DNA of 64,000 bases from Curtobacterium sp. MCPF17_052 (GCF_003234085.1 NZ_QKSD01000008.1:154614-218613); one strand, 5' to 3'; positions 44,723 through 53,749 are shown, counted from the first letter of the stretch. Notes: generated by a model from the sequence alone, not told the origin. Numbers and translations are program-made.

Positions 44723-45940
44723 ATGCCGAGTGCTCTCCCGATCGCCGATCCCGCTCCGTCGGACGGACTGGTCGAACCGGCACCCGGAGCGGGTCAGGTG
44801 CCGTTCGGCGTCTACGTCCACGTGCCCTTCTGCCGGGTGCGGTGTGGGTACTGCGACTTCAACACGTACACGGCCTCCGAGCTCCGCGGAGTCCGGCGTG
44901 ACGACTACGCCGGCCACGCCCTCCGTGAGATCGCGTTCGCGGACCAGGTGCTCGAGCGCTCCGGCGTCCCGCGGCGGCCGGTCTCGACGGTGTTCTTCGG
45001 CGGCGGCACCCCGACGATGCTGCCGGCGTCCGACCTGGCGATGATCCTGCGGGCGATCGACGACACGTGGGGGATCCTGCCCGGTGCCGAGGTCACGACC
45101 GAGGCCAACCCGGACTCCGTCGACGCCGAGTCGATCGCGACGCTGCAGCGCGCCGGGTTCACCCGGATGAGCTACGGCATGCAGTCGGCGGTGCCGCACG
45201 TGCTGGCGACCCTCGACCGCACGCACGACCCCGAGCGGGTGCCGGTGGTCGTCGACCTCGCGAAGCAGCAGGGCCTCGACGTCAGCCTGGACCTCATCTA
45301 CTCGACGCCGGGGGAGTCGCTCGACGACTGGCGCACCTCGCTCGACGCGGCGATCGCCTGCGCGCCGGACCACGTGTCCGCCTACTCGCTCATCGTCGAG
45401 GACGGGACCGCGATGGGCCGTGCCGTGTCCCGCGGCGAGTTGCCCGCCCCGGACGACGACCTTGCGGCGGACATGTACGAGCTCGCCGACCAGGTGCTCC
45501 GTGACGCGGGCTACGACTGGTACGAGGTCTCGAACTGGTCGCGCGGCCCCGGACACGCCAGTCGGCACAACCTGTCCTACTGGAAGGGCCACGACTGGTG
45601 GGGCATCGGCCCGGGCGCGCACTCCGCCGTCGCCGGCACCCGCTGGTGGAACGTCAAGCACCCGGCCGCCTACGCGAACAAGGTGCTGCAGGACGTGTCC
45701 CCGGCGGCCGGGCGCGAGCGACTGGACGACGAGACGCGGTACGTCGAGCGGGTCCTGCTCGCCGCGCGGGTCCGCGGCGAGCTGCGGATCGACGAGCTCC
45801 GCCAGGAGGCCCGTGGCCGCGTCGCCGGACTCATCGCCCGTGGTCTCGTGGACGGCCGGGCAGCGCTCGGCGGGACGCTGGAACTGACCCTGCCGGGACG
45901 GCTGCTCGCCGACGCCGTGGTCCGGGACCTGCTCGACTGA
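44723..45940 (+). CDS. hemW: Radical SAM heme chaperone HemW
   Basis: HemW inserts heme into target proteins; it was formerly annotated as oxygen-independent coproporphyrinogen oxidase. The 405-residue protein has the radical SAM cluster in VPFCRVRCGYCDF (CxxxCxxC, about residue 33). TVFFGGGTPTMLPASDL, TTEANPDSVDAES and YSLIVEDGTAMGR follow, and the C-terminal HemN-like domain has ETRYVERVLLAARVRGEL. It lacks the extra Cys before the motif found in true HemN. ATG 44723 is preferred from the -10 spacing; ATG 44714 (MDSMPS) is the alternative. It stands between lepA and hrcA, the usual actinobacterial order. Confidence 0.93.
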   Translation: MPSALPIADPAPSDGLVEPAPGAGQVPFGVYVHVPFCRVRCGYCDFNTYTASELRGVRRDDYAGHALREIAFADQVLERSGVPRRPVSTVFFGGGTPTMLPASDLAMILRAIDDTWGILPGAEVTTEANPDSVDAESIATLQRAGFTRMSYGMQSAVPHVLATLDRTHDPERVPVVVDLAKQQGLDVSLDLIYSTPGESLDDWRTSLDAAIACAPDHVSAYSLIVEDGTAMGRAVSRGELPAPDDDLAADMYELADQVLRDAGYDWYEVSNWSRGPGHASRHNLSYWKGHDWWGIGPGAHSAVAGTRWWNVKHPAAYANKVLQDVSPAAGRERLDDETRYVERVLLAARVRGELRIDELRQEARGRVAGLIARGLVDGRAALGGTLELTLPGRLLADAVVRDLLD

Positions 45941-45967
45941 CCGGTCGGTCCCGCCTGCCCGTGCTCG

Positions 45968-46453
45968 CTACTGCTTGATGAACTCGATCGTGAGCGGGTA
46001 CCGGTAGAACTGCCCCTGGTTCGCAGCGAGGGCGGCCAGGATGCCGAACACGATCGACACGATCCCGGTGGCCGTGATCACGAGGAACCCGATGCCGAGC
46101 ACCGACGTCAGGATTCCGGCGAAGTAGGCGATGGCCATCGTGATGTGGAAGTTCAGTGCCGCCCGGGTGTGCTCCCGGACGAAGTTGCCGCGGTCCCGCA
46201 GGACGAGGTAGGCGATGACCGGCACCAGGACGTTCGAGAAGATCCCGCCGACGTGCGTCAGGGTCGCCCAGAGGCGCTGGTCCTCGGGGGTCATCGGCTG
46301 CGGGGGCTGGTGACCGGTCGGGTACTGCTGCCCGGGCTGCTGCCCGCCGCCGTACTGCCCACCCGGGTACTGCCCGCCGGGGTACTGCCCGCCGGGCTGC
46401 TTCCCGCCCGGGTACTGGTCGCCCGGGCCGCCGGGTCCGTGTCCGTCGCTCAT
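45968..46453 (-). CDS. DUF4870 domain membrane protein
   Basis: This 161-residue protein has a Gly/Gln/Pro/Tyr-rich N-terminus built from PGGQY repeats (about residues 10-45) and a PEDQRLWATLTHVGGI motif. Two or three membrane helices follow, with the DUF4870 core VREHTRAALNFHITMAIAY. The function of the family is unknown. ATG 46453 is selected because TACGCT (46465-46460, minus strand) ends 6 bases before it. It is convergent with hemW and divergent from hrcA. Confidence 0.88.
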   Translation of the reverse strand: MSDGHGPGGPGDQYPGGKQPGGQYPGGQYPGGQYGGGQQPGQQYPTGHQPPQPMTPEDQRLWATLTHVGGIFSNVLVPVIAYLVLRDRGNFVREHTRAALNFHITMAIAYFAGILTSVLGIGFLVITATGIVSIVFGILAALAANQGQFYRYPLTIEFIKQ

Positions 46454-46459
46454 GCCCGC

Positions 46460-46465
46460 AGCGTA
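46460..46465 (-). promoter_or_regulatory. Candidate -10 box for DUF4870 gene
   Basis: TACGCT on the minus strand is 6 bases before the ATG. Confidence 0.4.
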
Positions 46466-46509
46466 CCGATCGACCGGTGGGGAAGTCCCGTCCCGTCGGC
46501 GGTCGGGCG

Positions 46510-46541
46510 TAGGATCAGCACTCGGCATGTGAGAGTGCCAG
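46510..46541 (+). promoter_or_regulatory. hrcA -10 box and CIRCE operator
   Basis: TAGGAT (46510-46515) is followed at once by TCAGCACTC, a 9-base spacer and GAGTGCCAG (46515-46541). The CIRCE consensus is TTAGCACTC-N9-GAGTGCTAA, so 15 of 18 arm bases match with the correct spacing. HrcA bound here would block its own operon. Confidence 0.85.
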
Positions 46542-46572
46542 CCGGACGGGTCGACACGAGCGGAGGGAACCG

Positions 46573-47595
46573 ATGGTCAGCGAACGGAGCCTCGAGGTCC
46601 TCAAGGCGATCGTGCGCGACTACGTCGCCTCGCGCGAACCCGTCGGCTCGAAGACCATCGTCGAGCGCCATGCCTTCGGGGTCAGCGCCGCCACGATCCG
46701 CAACGACATGGCCCAGCTCGAGGACGAGCAGCTCATCACCGCCCCGCACACCTCCTCCGGCCGGGTGCCGACGGACAAGGGGTACCGGGTCTTCGTCGAC
46801 CACCTGGCGGCCGCGCGTCCGCTCTCCGGCGCGCAGCGGCAGGCGATCGAGACCTTCCTCGGCGCCTCGAACGACCTCGACGACGTCCTCACCCGCACCG
46901 TCCGGCTGCTCAGCCAGTTGACGAACCAGGTCGCGCTCGTGCAGTACCCGACGATGGGCCACGCGCGTGTCCAGCACGTCGAACTCGTCCGGCTCGCGGA
47001 CAACCGGTTGATGGTGGTCCTCATCACCGACACCGCCCGGGTCGAGCAGCGCGTGATCGAGACGGACGTCCCGTTCGACGAGTCCGCGCTCTCCGAACTC
47101 CGCACCCTCGTCAACGGCGCGACCGTGGGCCTGCTGCTGCAGGACGCTCCGCAGGCGCTCCGTGCGATCCCCGGCCAACTCCGACCCGCGGTCCAGCCGC
47201 TCGCCGGCGTCGTGGTCGCGAGCCTGGTCGAGCAGGTCGCCGCCAACCGTCAGGACCGCCTGCTGATGGCGGGTGCCGCCAACCTGGCGAAGAGCGAGCA
47301 GGACTTCTCCGGCGGGCTCTTCCCCGTGCTCGAGGCGATCGAGGAACAGGTCACCCTGCTCCGGTTGTTCGGCGAGATGCAGGTCGACGACATCGCCGTA
47401 GCAGCGAGCATCGGGCGTGAGAACGCCGAGTACGGTCTCGACGCCACGAGCATCGTCGCCGGCGGCTACCTGGCCGCCCGCGGTGAGATCGCCCGACTGG
47501 GCGTCCTCGGTCCGACCAGGATGGACTACGGCACGAACATGGCCGCGGTCCGTGCGGTCGCCCGCTACCTGTCCCGGCTGCTCGGCGAGAACTGA
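46573..47595 (+). CDS. hrcA: Heat-inducible transcriptional repressor HrcA
   Basis: HrcA represses chaperone genes by binding CIRCE, with GroE helping its folding. The 340-residue protein has an N-terminal winged helix with GVSAATIRNDMAQLEDEQLI, then SSGRVPTDKGYRVFVD, both strictly conserved. A GAF-like domain follows, with a C-terminal SIVAGGY and GEIARLGVLGPTRMDY stretch. A CIRCE operator is 31 bases upstream. dnaJ follows 49 bases later in the same direction, the standard actinobacterial pair. Confidence 0.96.
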   Translation: MVSERSLEVLKAIVRDYVASREPVGSKTIVERHAFGVSAATIRNDMAQLEDEQLITAPHTSSGRVPTDKGYRVFVDHLAAARPLSGAQRQAIETFLGASNDLDDVLTRTVRLLSQLTNQVALVQYPTMGHARVQHVELVRLADNRLMVVLITDTARVEQRVIETDVPFDESALSELRTLVNGATVGLLLQDAPQALRAIPGQLRPAVQPLAGVVVASLVEQVAANRQDRLLMAGAANLAKSEQDFSGGLFPVLEAIEEQVTLLRLFGEMQVDDIAVAASIGRENAEYGLDATSIVAGGYLAARGEIARLGVLGPTRMDYGTNMAAVRAVARYLSRLLGEN

Positions 47596-47644
47596 CCGCC
47601 GGACACCCCCCACCCCGTCCACCCACGCACCCCCTGAGGAACAC

Positions 47645-48757
47645 TTGGCAGACCACTACGACGTCCTCGGCGTCCCGCGCGACGCCTCCGACGCCGACAT
47701 CAAGAAGGCGTACCGGCGGCTCGCTCGCGAACTGCACCCGGACGTGAACCCGAGCCCCGACGCCGCCGAGCGCTTCAAGGACGTCACCCACGCGTACGAC
47801 GTCCTCAGCGACCCGGAACAGCGCCGTCGCTTCGACGCCGGCCCGCAGGACGGCGGGTTCGGTGCCGGCGCCGGCGGTTTCAGCGACATCTTCGACGCCT
47901 TCTTCGGCGGCGGCGGTGGCGGTGGTGGCCGGGGGACCGGTCCCCGCAGCCGTGCCGAGCGTGGCGGCGACGCCCTGCTCCGGCTCGAGGTGGACCTGGA
48001 CGAGGTCGTCTTCGGCACGCACAAGGACCTCGAGGTCGACACCGCCGTGCTCTGCGACACGTGCGGCGGCTCCTGCTGCGCGCCCGGCACGAGCCCGCAG
48101 ACGTGCGACATCTGCGGCGGGACCGGCCACATCCAGCGCCAGGTCCGCTCGCTCCTCGGCAACGTCGTGACCAGCGCTCCGTGTGGCACCTGCCGCGGAT
48201 ACGGCACGGTCATCCCGAACCCGTGCCCCACCTGTCAGGGTCAGGGCCGCGTCCGCGCCCGTCGCACCGTTCCGGTGGATGTGCCCGCCGGCGTCGACTC
48301 GGGCCTCCGCCTGCAGATGCCCGGCCAGGGCGAGGTCGGCCCGGCCGGTGGACCCGCCGGTGACCTGTACCTCGAGGTCCGCGTCCGCCACCACGACGTC
48401 TTCAGCCGTGACGGAGACGACCTCCTCGCGACGCTCGAGGTCCCGATGACCGACGCCATCCTCGGTGCGACGACCACGATCGACGGCCTGGACGGTCCGG
48501 TCGAGCTCGAGCTCCGTCCGGGCGTGCAGAGCGCCGACGTCCTGGTCATCAAGGACCGCGGCGTCACGAAGCTCCGCGGCTCGGGCCGCGGTGACCTCAA
48601 GGTCGGCATCCAGGTCGTCACCCCGAGCAAGCTCTCGCACAAGGAGCGGCAGCTGGTCGAACAGCTCGCGAAGTCCCACAAGGCCGGTGCCCCGCAGCTG
48701 TCCCGCTTCCAGCAGGGCATGTTCGGGAAGCTCCGCGACCGGTTCTTCAACTTCTGA
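47645..48757 (+). CDS. dnaJ: Chaperone protein DnaJ
   Basis: DnaJ delivers substrates to DnaK and stimulates its ATPase. The 370-residue protein has a J domain with the HPD motif in ELHPDVNPS (about residue 30) and a Gly/Phe-rich linker (about residues 76-105). A zinc domain with four Cys-rich repeats follows: CDTCGGSCC, CDICGGTG, CGTCRGYG and CPTCQGQG. Two C-terminal beta domains close it. The first repeat is not CxxCxGxG, as in some actinobacterial DnaJ proteins. TTG 47645 is used: TGAGGA lies four bases upstream and LADHYDVLGV is the family start. It sits in the hrcA operon. Confidence 0.95.
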   Translation: MADHYDVLGVPRDASDADIKKAYRRLARELHPDVNPSPDAAERFKDVTHAYDVLSDPEQRRRFDAGPQDGGFGAGAGGFSDIFDAFFGGGGGGGGRGTGPRSRAERGGDALLRLEVDLDEVVFGTHKDLEVDTAVLCDTCGGSCCAPGTSPQTCDICGGTGHIQRQVRSLLGNVVTSAPCGTCRGYGTVIPNPCPTCQGQGRVRARRTVPVDVPAGVDSGLRLQMPGQGEVGPAGGPAGDLYLEVRVRHHDVFSRDGDDLLATLEVPMTDAILGATTTIDGLDGPVELELRPGVQSADVLVIKDRGVTKLRGSGRGDLKVGIQVVTPSKLSHKERQLVEQLAKSHKAGAPQLSRFQQGMFGKLRDRFFNF

Positions 48758-49521
48758 TGGCCTCGCTCTACCTCGTCGACACGCTCGACGGCGTTGCGGT
48801 GGGCGGCCAGGTGTCGCTCGAGGGCGCCGAGGGGCGCCATGCCGTGACGGTCTCGCGTGTCCGGGTCGGGGAGGAGCTCCGGATCTCGGACGGACGCGGC
48901 ACCGTGGTCGCCGGTACGGTCGCCTCGGTCGGCAGGGACTCGCTCCTGCTCGCCGTCGCGACCGTCGGCGTCGAACCGGCTCCGCGTCTGTCCCTGACCC
49001 TCGTGCAGGCGCTCGCCAAGGGCGGCCGTGACGAGATGGCCGTGCAGGCCGCGACCGAGATCGGTGTCGACCGGGTCGTGCCGTGGGCAGCCGCGCGCAG
49101 CGTCTCGCGCTGGGACGGCCCGAAGGTCGAGAAGGGCCGTGCCCGGTGGGCGGCCATCGCGCACGAGGCAGCGAAACAGGCGGTGCGCTCGCGTGTCCCC
49201 GACGTGGTGGCGCCGGTGACGACGGCGCAGCTCGCGGGCGGCGCGGGAGCGGCAGCACCGGCGGACGGCCAGGAGGCCCGCCGGCAGCTGGTCCTGCTCG
49301 AACCGACCGCCTCGGTGCGGCTCGCCACCTGGGAGCCGCCGACCGACGTCGACGAGATCGCCCTGGTCGTCGGGCCGGAGGGTGGGATCGAGCCGTCGGA
49401 GCTCGAGCGTCTCGAATCGGCCGGCGCGGTGCGGGTGCGACTCGGCGACACCGTGCTGCGGACCTCCACCGCCGGACCGGCGGCCCTGGCCGTCCTGCAG
49501 TCGCGGCTCGGACGCTGGTGA
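48757..49521 (+). CDS. rsmE: 16S rRNA (uracil1498-N3)-methyltransferase
   Basis: RsmE methylates U1498 of 16S rRNA with SAM. The 254-residue protein has an N-terminal PUA-like domain (to about residue 75) with EGRHAVTVSRVRVGEEL. A SPOUT methyltransferase domain follows, with the knot residues in LVVGPEGGIEPSEL and RLGDTVLRTSTAGPAALAVL. It overlaps the dnaJ stop by one base (TGATG), so it is translated with hrcA-dnaJ. Confidence 0.95.
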   Translation: MASLYLVDTLDGVAVGGQVSLEGAEGRHAVTVSRVRVGEELRISDGRGTVVAGTVASVGRDSLLLAVATVGVEPAPRLSLTLVQALAKGGRDEMAVQAATEIGVDRVVPWAAARSVSRWDGPKVEKGRARWAAIAHEAAKQAVRSRVPDVVAPVTTAQLAGGAGAAAPADGQEARRQLVLLEPTASVRLATWEPPTDVDEIALVVGPEGGIEPSELERLESAGAVRVRLGDTVLRTSTAGPAALAVLQSRLGRW

Positions 49522-49584
49522 CTCCGTCCGGCGTGGATCGGAGCACCGGAGACATCGGGAAGGCGCGGCGTCGGTCGCGCGTTC

Positions 49585-49590
49585 TACGAT
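49585..49590 (+). promoter_or_regulatory. Candidate -10 box for the HIT gene
   Basis: TACGAT ends 7 bases before ATG 49598. Confidence 0.4.
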
Positions 49591-49597
49591 GGTGCCC

Positions 49598-49951
49598 ATG
49601 ACCAGCACCGAGCCCAGCGTCTTCACGAAGATCGTCACGCGCGAGATCCCGGCGACCATCGTCGCCGAGGACGACCGTGTCATCGCCTTCGAGGACAATG
49701 CGCCCAAGGCCCCCGTGCACGTGCTCGTCGTCCCGAAGACCCAGGCGTACGCGAACGTGGGCGAGCTCGCGGCCGCCGACCCCGACCTGCTCGCGCACGT
49801 CGTCACGACGGCGCAGCGCATCGCCGACGAACGCGCCGGCGGCCAGTTCCGACTCGTGTTCAACACCGGCGAAGCCGCCGGCCAGACCGTGTTCCACGTG
49901 CACGCGCACGTACTCGCAGGAGACCTGCAGGAAGGCACCCTTGCCAGCTGA
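49598..49951 (+). CDS. HIT family nucleotide hydrolase
   Basis: This 117-residue protein of the histidine-triad fold carries the triad HVHAHVL near its C-terminus and an N-terminal VFTKIVTREIPATIVAEDD strand, as in HinT-like nucleoside phosphoramidases. The substrate in vivo is unknown. ATG 49598 is chosen from the -10 spacing; an in-frame ATG at 49589 overlaps the box. It overlaps phoH by 11 bases. Confidence 0.9.
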   Translation: MTSTEPSVFTKIVTREIPATIVAEDDRVIAFEDNAPKAPVHVLVVPKTQAYANVGELAAADPDLLAHVVTTAQRIADERAGGQFRLVFNTGEAAGQTVFHVHAHVLAGDLQEGTLAS

Positions 49952-50984
49952 CGAACCAGCCACCACCGAGCCGGACTCCGTCTCGACCTCCGAACTCACC
50001 GTCGACGGCATCGCCATGGTGCAGTTGCTCGGCCCGCAGGACCGCCTGCTGAAGACCGTCGAGCGCCAGTACCCGTCCGTCCGCGTCCTGGTGCGCGGCA
50101 ACCAGGTCACGCTGTCCGGACCGGAGCGCGACGTCACGCGTGCCCGGGCCCTGGTCGACGAACTCGTCGGCATGGTCCGGCGCGGGCAGGACATCGGGCA
50201 GTCGGACATCCCGACCTCGGCGCGCATCATCGACGAAGAGCGCAGCCCGTCCAACGTGTTCGGCACCCCGATCGTCTCGAGCCGCGGCAAGTCGGTGCGC
50301 CCGAAGACCGACGGGCAGCGTGCGTACGTCGACGCCATCGACGAGAACACGATCACGTTCGGCATCGGCCCGGCCGGTACCGGCAAGACCTACCTGGCGA
50401 TGGCGAAGGCCGTCCAGGCCCTGCAGCGACGCGAGGTCTCGCGCATCATCCTCACCCGTCCCGCGGTCGAGGCCGGCGAGCGGCTCGGGTTCCTCCCCGG
50501 CACGCTCACCGACAAGATCGACCCGTACCTCCGCCCGCTGTACGACGCGCTCAACGAGATGATGGACCCCGAGCTGGTCCCGAAGCTCCTGGCCGCCGGC
50601 ACGGTCGAGGTCGCCCCGCTCGCCTACATGCGCGGCCGGACGCTCAACGACTCGTTCGTCGTCCTCGACGAGGCGCAGAACACCACTCCCGAGCAGATGA
50701 AGATGTTCCTGACGCGTCTGGGCTTCGGTTCGAAGATGGTGATCACGGGGGACATCACCCAGGTCGACCTGCCGGGCAACGTCTCCGGCCTGCGCCTGGT
50801 GACCCGGATCCTGCAGGACGTCGACGACATCCACTTCGCCCGCCTCGGCAGCGAGGACGTGGTACGCCACACCCTGGTCGGCCGGATCGTCGACGCCTAC
50901 ACCGTCTACGACGAGGAACGACTCGTCGAGCAGGCCGCGAAACGCCCCCACCAGCAGGACGACCGCCGAGGAGGCACCCGGTGA
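49941..50984 (+). CDS. PhoH family ATPase
   Basis: This 347-residue protein has an N-terminal KH-like region with QLLGPQDRLLKTVERQYP and a P-loop domain. Walker A is GIGPAGTGKTYLAMA (about residue 150) and Walker B is FVVLDEAQNT. MVITGDITQVDLPG and GLRLVTRILQDVDDIHFA follow. PhoH proteins are helicase-like ATPases linked to RNA metabolism. TTG 49941 with GCAGGAAGG upstream is the best start. It overlaps the HIT stop and then ybeY (GTGA), supporting a coupled operon. Confidence 0.9.
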   Translation: MPADEPATTEPDSVSTSELTVDGIAMVQLLGPQDRLLKTVERQYPSVRVLVRGNQVTLSGPERDVTRARALVDELVGMVRRGQDIGQSDIPTSARIIDEERSPSNVFGTPIVSSRGKSVRPKTDGQRAYVDAIDENTITFGIGPAGTGKTYLAMAKAVQALQRREVSRIILTRPAVEAGERLGFLPGTLTDKIDPYLRPLYDALNEMMDPELVPKLLAAGTVEVAPLAYMRGRTLNDSFVVLDEAQNTTPEQMKMFLTRLGFGSKMVITGDITQVDLPGNVSGLRLVTRILQDVDDIHFARLGSEDVVRHTLVGRIVDAYTVYDEERLVEQAAKRPHQQDDRRGGTR

Positions 50985-51442
50985 GCATCGAGCTCAACAA
51001 CGAGTCCGGTGTGGCGGTGGACGAGGACGTCGTGCAGCGCCTCGCCGCGTTCGCACTCGACGCCATGCACGTGCACGCGGACGCCGAACTCGCGATCGTC
51101 TTCGTCGACGAGGGCGCGATGGAGCAGCTGCACATCCGGTGGATGGACGAGCCCGGCCCGACCGACGTCCTGAGCTTCCCGATGGACGAACTCCGTCCGG
51201 GGACCGAGGACGAGCCGACGCCCGCCGGGCTCCTCGGCGACATCGTGGTCTGCCCGCAGGTCGCCGAGGAGCAGGCGAAGACCGCCGGCCACTCGACGCT
51301 CGACGAGATCCTGCTGCTGACCTGCCACGGCATCCTGCACCTGCTCGGCTTCGACCACGCGGAGCCGGAGGAGAAGGCCGAGATGTTCGGTCTGCAGGGC
51401 GAGATCCTGACCGCCTTCGCCGCAGCGCGTCGGGGGCGGTGA
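50981..51442 (+). CDS. ybeY: Endoribonuclease YbeY (16S rRNA maturation)
   Basis: YbeY is a metal-dependent endonuclease for 16S rRNA 3' maturation and ribosome quality control. The 153-residue protein has the PTDVLSFPMDE motif and the zinc site HGILHLLGFDH (three His), both intact. GTG start in a GTGA overlap with phoH; its own stop overlaps the CNNM gene (GTGA). Confidence 0.95.
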   Translation: MSIELNNESGVAVDEDVVQRLAAFALDAMHVHADAELAIVFVDEGAMEQLHIRWMDEPGPTDVLSFPMDELRPGTEDEPTPAGLLGDIVVCPQVAEEQAKTAGHSTLDEILLLTCHGILHLLGFDHAEPEEKAEMFGLQGEILTAFAAARRGR

Positions 51443-52770
51443 CCGCAGTGCTGCTCGTCGCCGGACTGCTCGCGGTGGCGTTCCTGCTGGTGGTCCTCGG
51501 CGGACTGCTCGCGGCCGCCGACTCCGCGCTGTCGGTCCTCTCGCGCGCCGACCTCGAGGAGATCGCCCGCGGCAGTAAGCGCCGCCGTGCGATCGAGGCC
51601 CTGGCGGACGACCCGGGTGCGCACGTCAACGCGCTGAACTTCTTCCGGGTGCTCGCCGAGACGGCAGCCGCGGTGCTCGTGACGATCGCCCTCGTGACGG
51701 TGTTCGACACGTGGTGGGTCGCCCTGATCGTGTCCGCGGCCGTGATGACCGCGGTGTCGTTCGTGCTCGTCGGGTCCAGCCCGCGCAGCGTCGGACGCGC
51801 CCACGCCGAGGGCATCATCGCCGCCACCGGCGGGTTGGTCCGCGGGGTCCGCATCGTGCTCGGGCCGCTCGCCGGCCTCCTCGTGGCGATCGGTGACCGG
51901 GTCACGCCGGGCCGCGTCCGCAGTGCGTCCAGCGTCTCGAGCGAGGAGCAGCTGCTCTCGCTGGTCGACGAAGCCACCGAGAGCAACGTGCTCGAGGCGG
52001 ACGACCGCGAACTCATCCACTCGGTCTTCGCGTTCAGCGACACCCTGGTGCGCGAGGTCATGGTGCCCCGGACCGAGATGGTCACCGCGGACGCCGCCGA
52101 CACGATCGCGGCGGTCATGGAGCAGTTCCTGGCCACCGGCGTGTCCCGCATGCCGGTCATCGGCCGGGACAGCGACGACGTGCTCGGGGTGGCGTACCTG
52201 CGCGACGTGGCCCGGGGCCTCTACGAGCGCCCCGAGGTCGGTGTCCGCCCGGTGCGCACGATGCTCCGGCCGGCCGAGTTCCTGCCGGAGTCGAAGCCCG
52301 CCGACGAGACCCTGCGGCACATGCAGCTCGCGAAGAACCACCTGGTGCTCGTGGTCGACGAGTACGGCGGCGTCGCGGGCCTCGTCACGATGGAGGACCT
52401 CATCGAGGAACTCGTCGGTGACATCTCGGACGAGTACGACCGCGCCGTGGTCGACCGCGCGGAGATCGAACCGGGGCGTTGGCGCATCTCGGCTCGACTG
52501 CCCATCGACGAGCTCGGTGACCTGTTCGGCATCGAACTCGACGACGACGACGTCGACACCGCCGGTGGCCTGCTCACGAAGGAGCTCGGGCACCTGCCCT
52601 CCGCCGGGGACGCCGTCACGGTGTCCGGGGTCCTGCTCACCGCGGACCGCGTCGAGGGCAAGCGCCGACACCTCATCACCATGGTCGCCGAACGGACCGC
52701 CGACCTCGCGTCCGCCGAGCAGGCCTTCGGCGACTCCGACCACTCCACGACGGGAACACGAACCACATGA
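51439..52770 (+). CDS. CNNM/CorC family protein with CBS pair
   Basis: This 443-residue membrane protein has an N-terminal DUF21/CNNM domain of four helices (about residues 1-190), a CBS pair (about 205-330) with VREVMVPRTEMVT and VDEYGGVAGLVTMEDLIEEL, and a C-terminal CorC_HlyC domain with GGLLTKELGHLP. Members are linked to magnesium or cobalt efflux; older annotation as haemolysin is not supported here. It starts with GTG 51439 in a GTGA overlap and overlaps era by ATGA. Confidence 0.9.
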   Translation: MTAVLLVAGLLAVAFLLVVLGGLLAAADSALSVLSRADLEEIARGSKRRRAIEALADDPGAHVNALNFFRVLAETAAAVLVTIALVTVFDTWWVALIVSAAVMTAVSFVLVGSSPRSVGRAHAEGIIAATGGLVRGVRIVLGPLAGLLVAIGDRVTPGRVRSASSVSSEEQLLSLVDEATESNVLEADDRELIHSVFAFSDTLVREVMVPRTEMVTADAADTIAAVMEQFLATGVSRMPVIGRDSDDVLGVAYLRDVARGLYERPEVGVRPVRTMLRPAEFLPESKPADETLRHMQLAKNHLVLVVDEYGGVAGLVTMEDLIEELVGDISDEYDRAVVDRAEIEPGRWRISARLPIDELGDLFGIELDDDDVDTAGGLLTKELGHLPSAGDAVTVSGVLLTADRVEGKRRHLITMVAERTADLASAEQAFGDSDHSTTGTRTT

Positions 52771-53705
52771 CCGACTCCGGACCCGACACCGCGCCCGAGG
52801 CGACGACCCCCTACCGTGCGGGCTTCGTCTCCTTCGTCGGTCGCCCGAACGTCGGCAAGTCGACGCTGACCAACGCCCTGGTCGGCCAGAAGGTCGCGAT
52901 CACCTCGTCGAAGCCGCAGACCACCCGGCGGGCCATCCGCGGCATCGTCCACCGTCCGCACGGGCAGGTCATCGTCGTCGACACCCCCGGTGTGCACCGC
53001 CCGCGGACCCTCCTCGGCGAGCGACTCAACGACCTCGTCCAGTCCACGCTCGGCGACGTCGACGTGATCGGGTTCTGCGTGCCCGCGAACGAACCGATCG
53101 GGCCGGGCGACCGCTTCATCAACGACACCCTTGACCAGTACCCCCGGGCGAAGAAGGTCGCGATCGTCACGAAGATCGACCGCTCCGGCAAGGAGAAGAT
53201 CGCCGAGCAGCTGCTCGCGGTGTCCCGGCTCCGCGAATGGGACGCGATCATCCCGACCTCCGGCACCGAGGGGCTGCAGCTCGAGGACCTCCTCGACGAG
53301 GTCGTGTCGCTGCTGCCGGAGTCACCGCAGCTGTACGACGACCTCGCCGTCACCGAGGAGACCGACGAAGAGCGGGTCGGCGAGCTCATCCGCGAGGCCG
53401 CGCTCGAGGGCGTCCGTGACGAGCTGCCGCACTCGTTGGCCGTCGTCATCGAGGACATGGTCGAGCCCGACGCCGACGACGACCCGAACGGCCCCCTGCG
53501 CATCTTCGCCAACCTGTTCGTCGAGCGGGACAGCCAGAAGTCGATCGTCATCGGTCACAAGGGCAGCCGACTCAAGGACGTCGGCACCCGCGCCCGTGTG
53601 GAGATCGAGGGCCTGCTCGGTCGTCACGTCTACCTGAACATCCGCGTGAAGGTCGCCAAGGAGTGGCAGCGCGACCCGAAGCAGCTCGGCCGACTGGGGT
53701 TCTGA
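52767..53705 (+). CDS. era: GTPase Era
   Basis: Era binds 16S rRNA and helps assemble the 30S subunit. The 312-residue protein has G1 GRPNVGKSTLTNAL, G2 SSKPQTTRR, G3 VDTPGVHRPR and G4 VTKIDR. A C-terminal KH domain has IVIGHKGSRLKDVGTRAR. It ends a four-gene chain of overlapping start and stop codons from phoH. Confidence 0.96.
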   Translation: MTDSGPDTAPEATTPYRAGFVSFVGRPNVGKSTLTNALVGQKVAITSSKPQTTRRAIRGIVHRPHGQVIVVDTPGVHRPRTLLGERLNDLVQSTLGDVDVIGFCVPANEPIGPGDRFINDTLDQYPRAKKVAIVTKIDRSGKEKIAEQLLAVSRLREWDAIIPTSGTEGLQLEDLLDEVVSLLPESPQLYDDLAVTEETDEERVGELIREAALEGVRDELPHSLAVVIEDMVEPDADDDPNGPLRIFANLFVERDSQKSIVIGHKGSRLKDVGTRARVEIEGLLGRHVYLNIRVKVAKEWQRDPKQLGRLGF

Positions 53706-53749
53706 CCCGGGTCATCCCACGGTCGGACGCGCCGGGCAGGCGCGCGCCG

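Noticed and set aside
44723..45940. Oxygen-independent coproporphyrinogen III oxidase (HemN)
   Set aside because: The Cys pattern and neighbours fit HemW; the extra HemN Cys is absent.
51439..52770. Haemolysin
   Set aside because: DUF21-CBS-CorC architecture fits CNNM/CorC ion transport proteins; the haemolysin label is historical.
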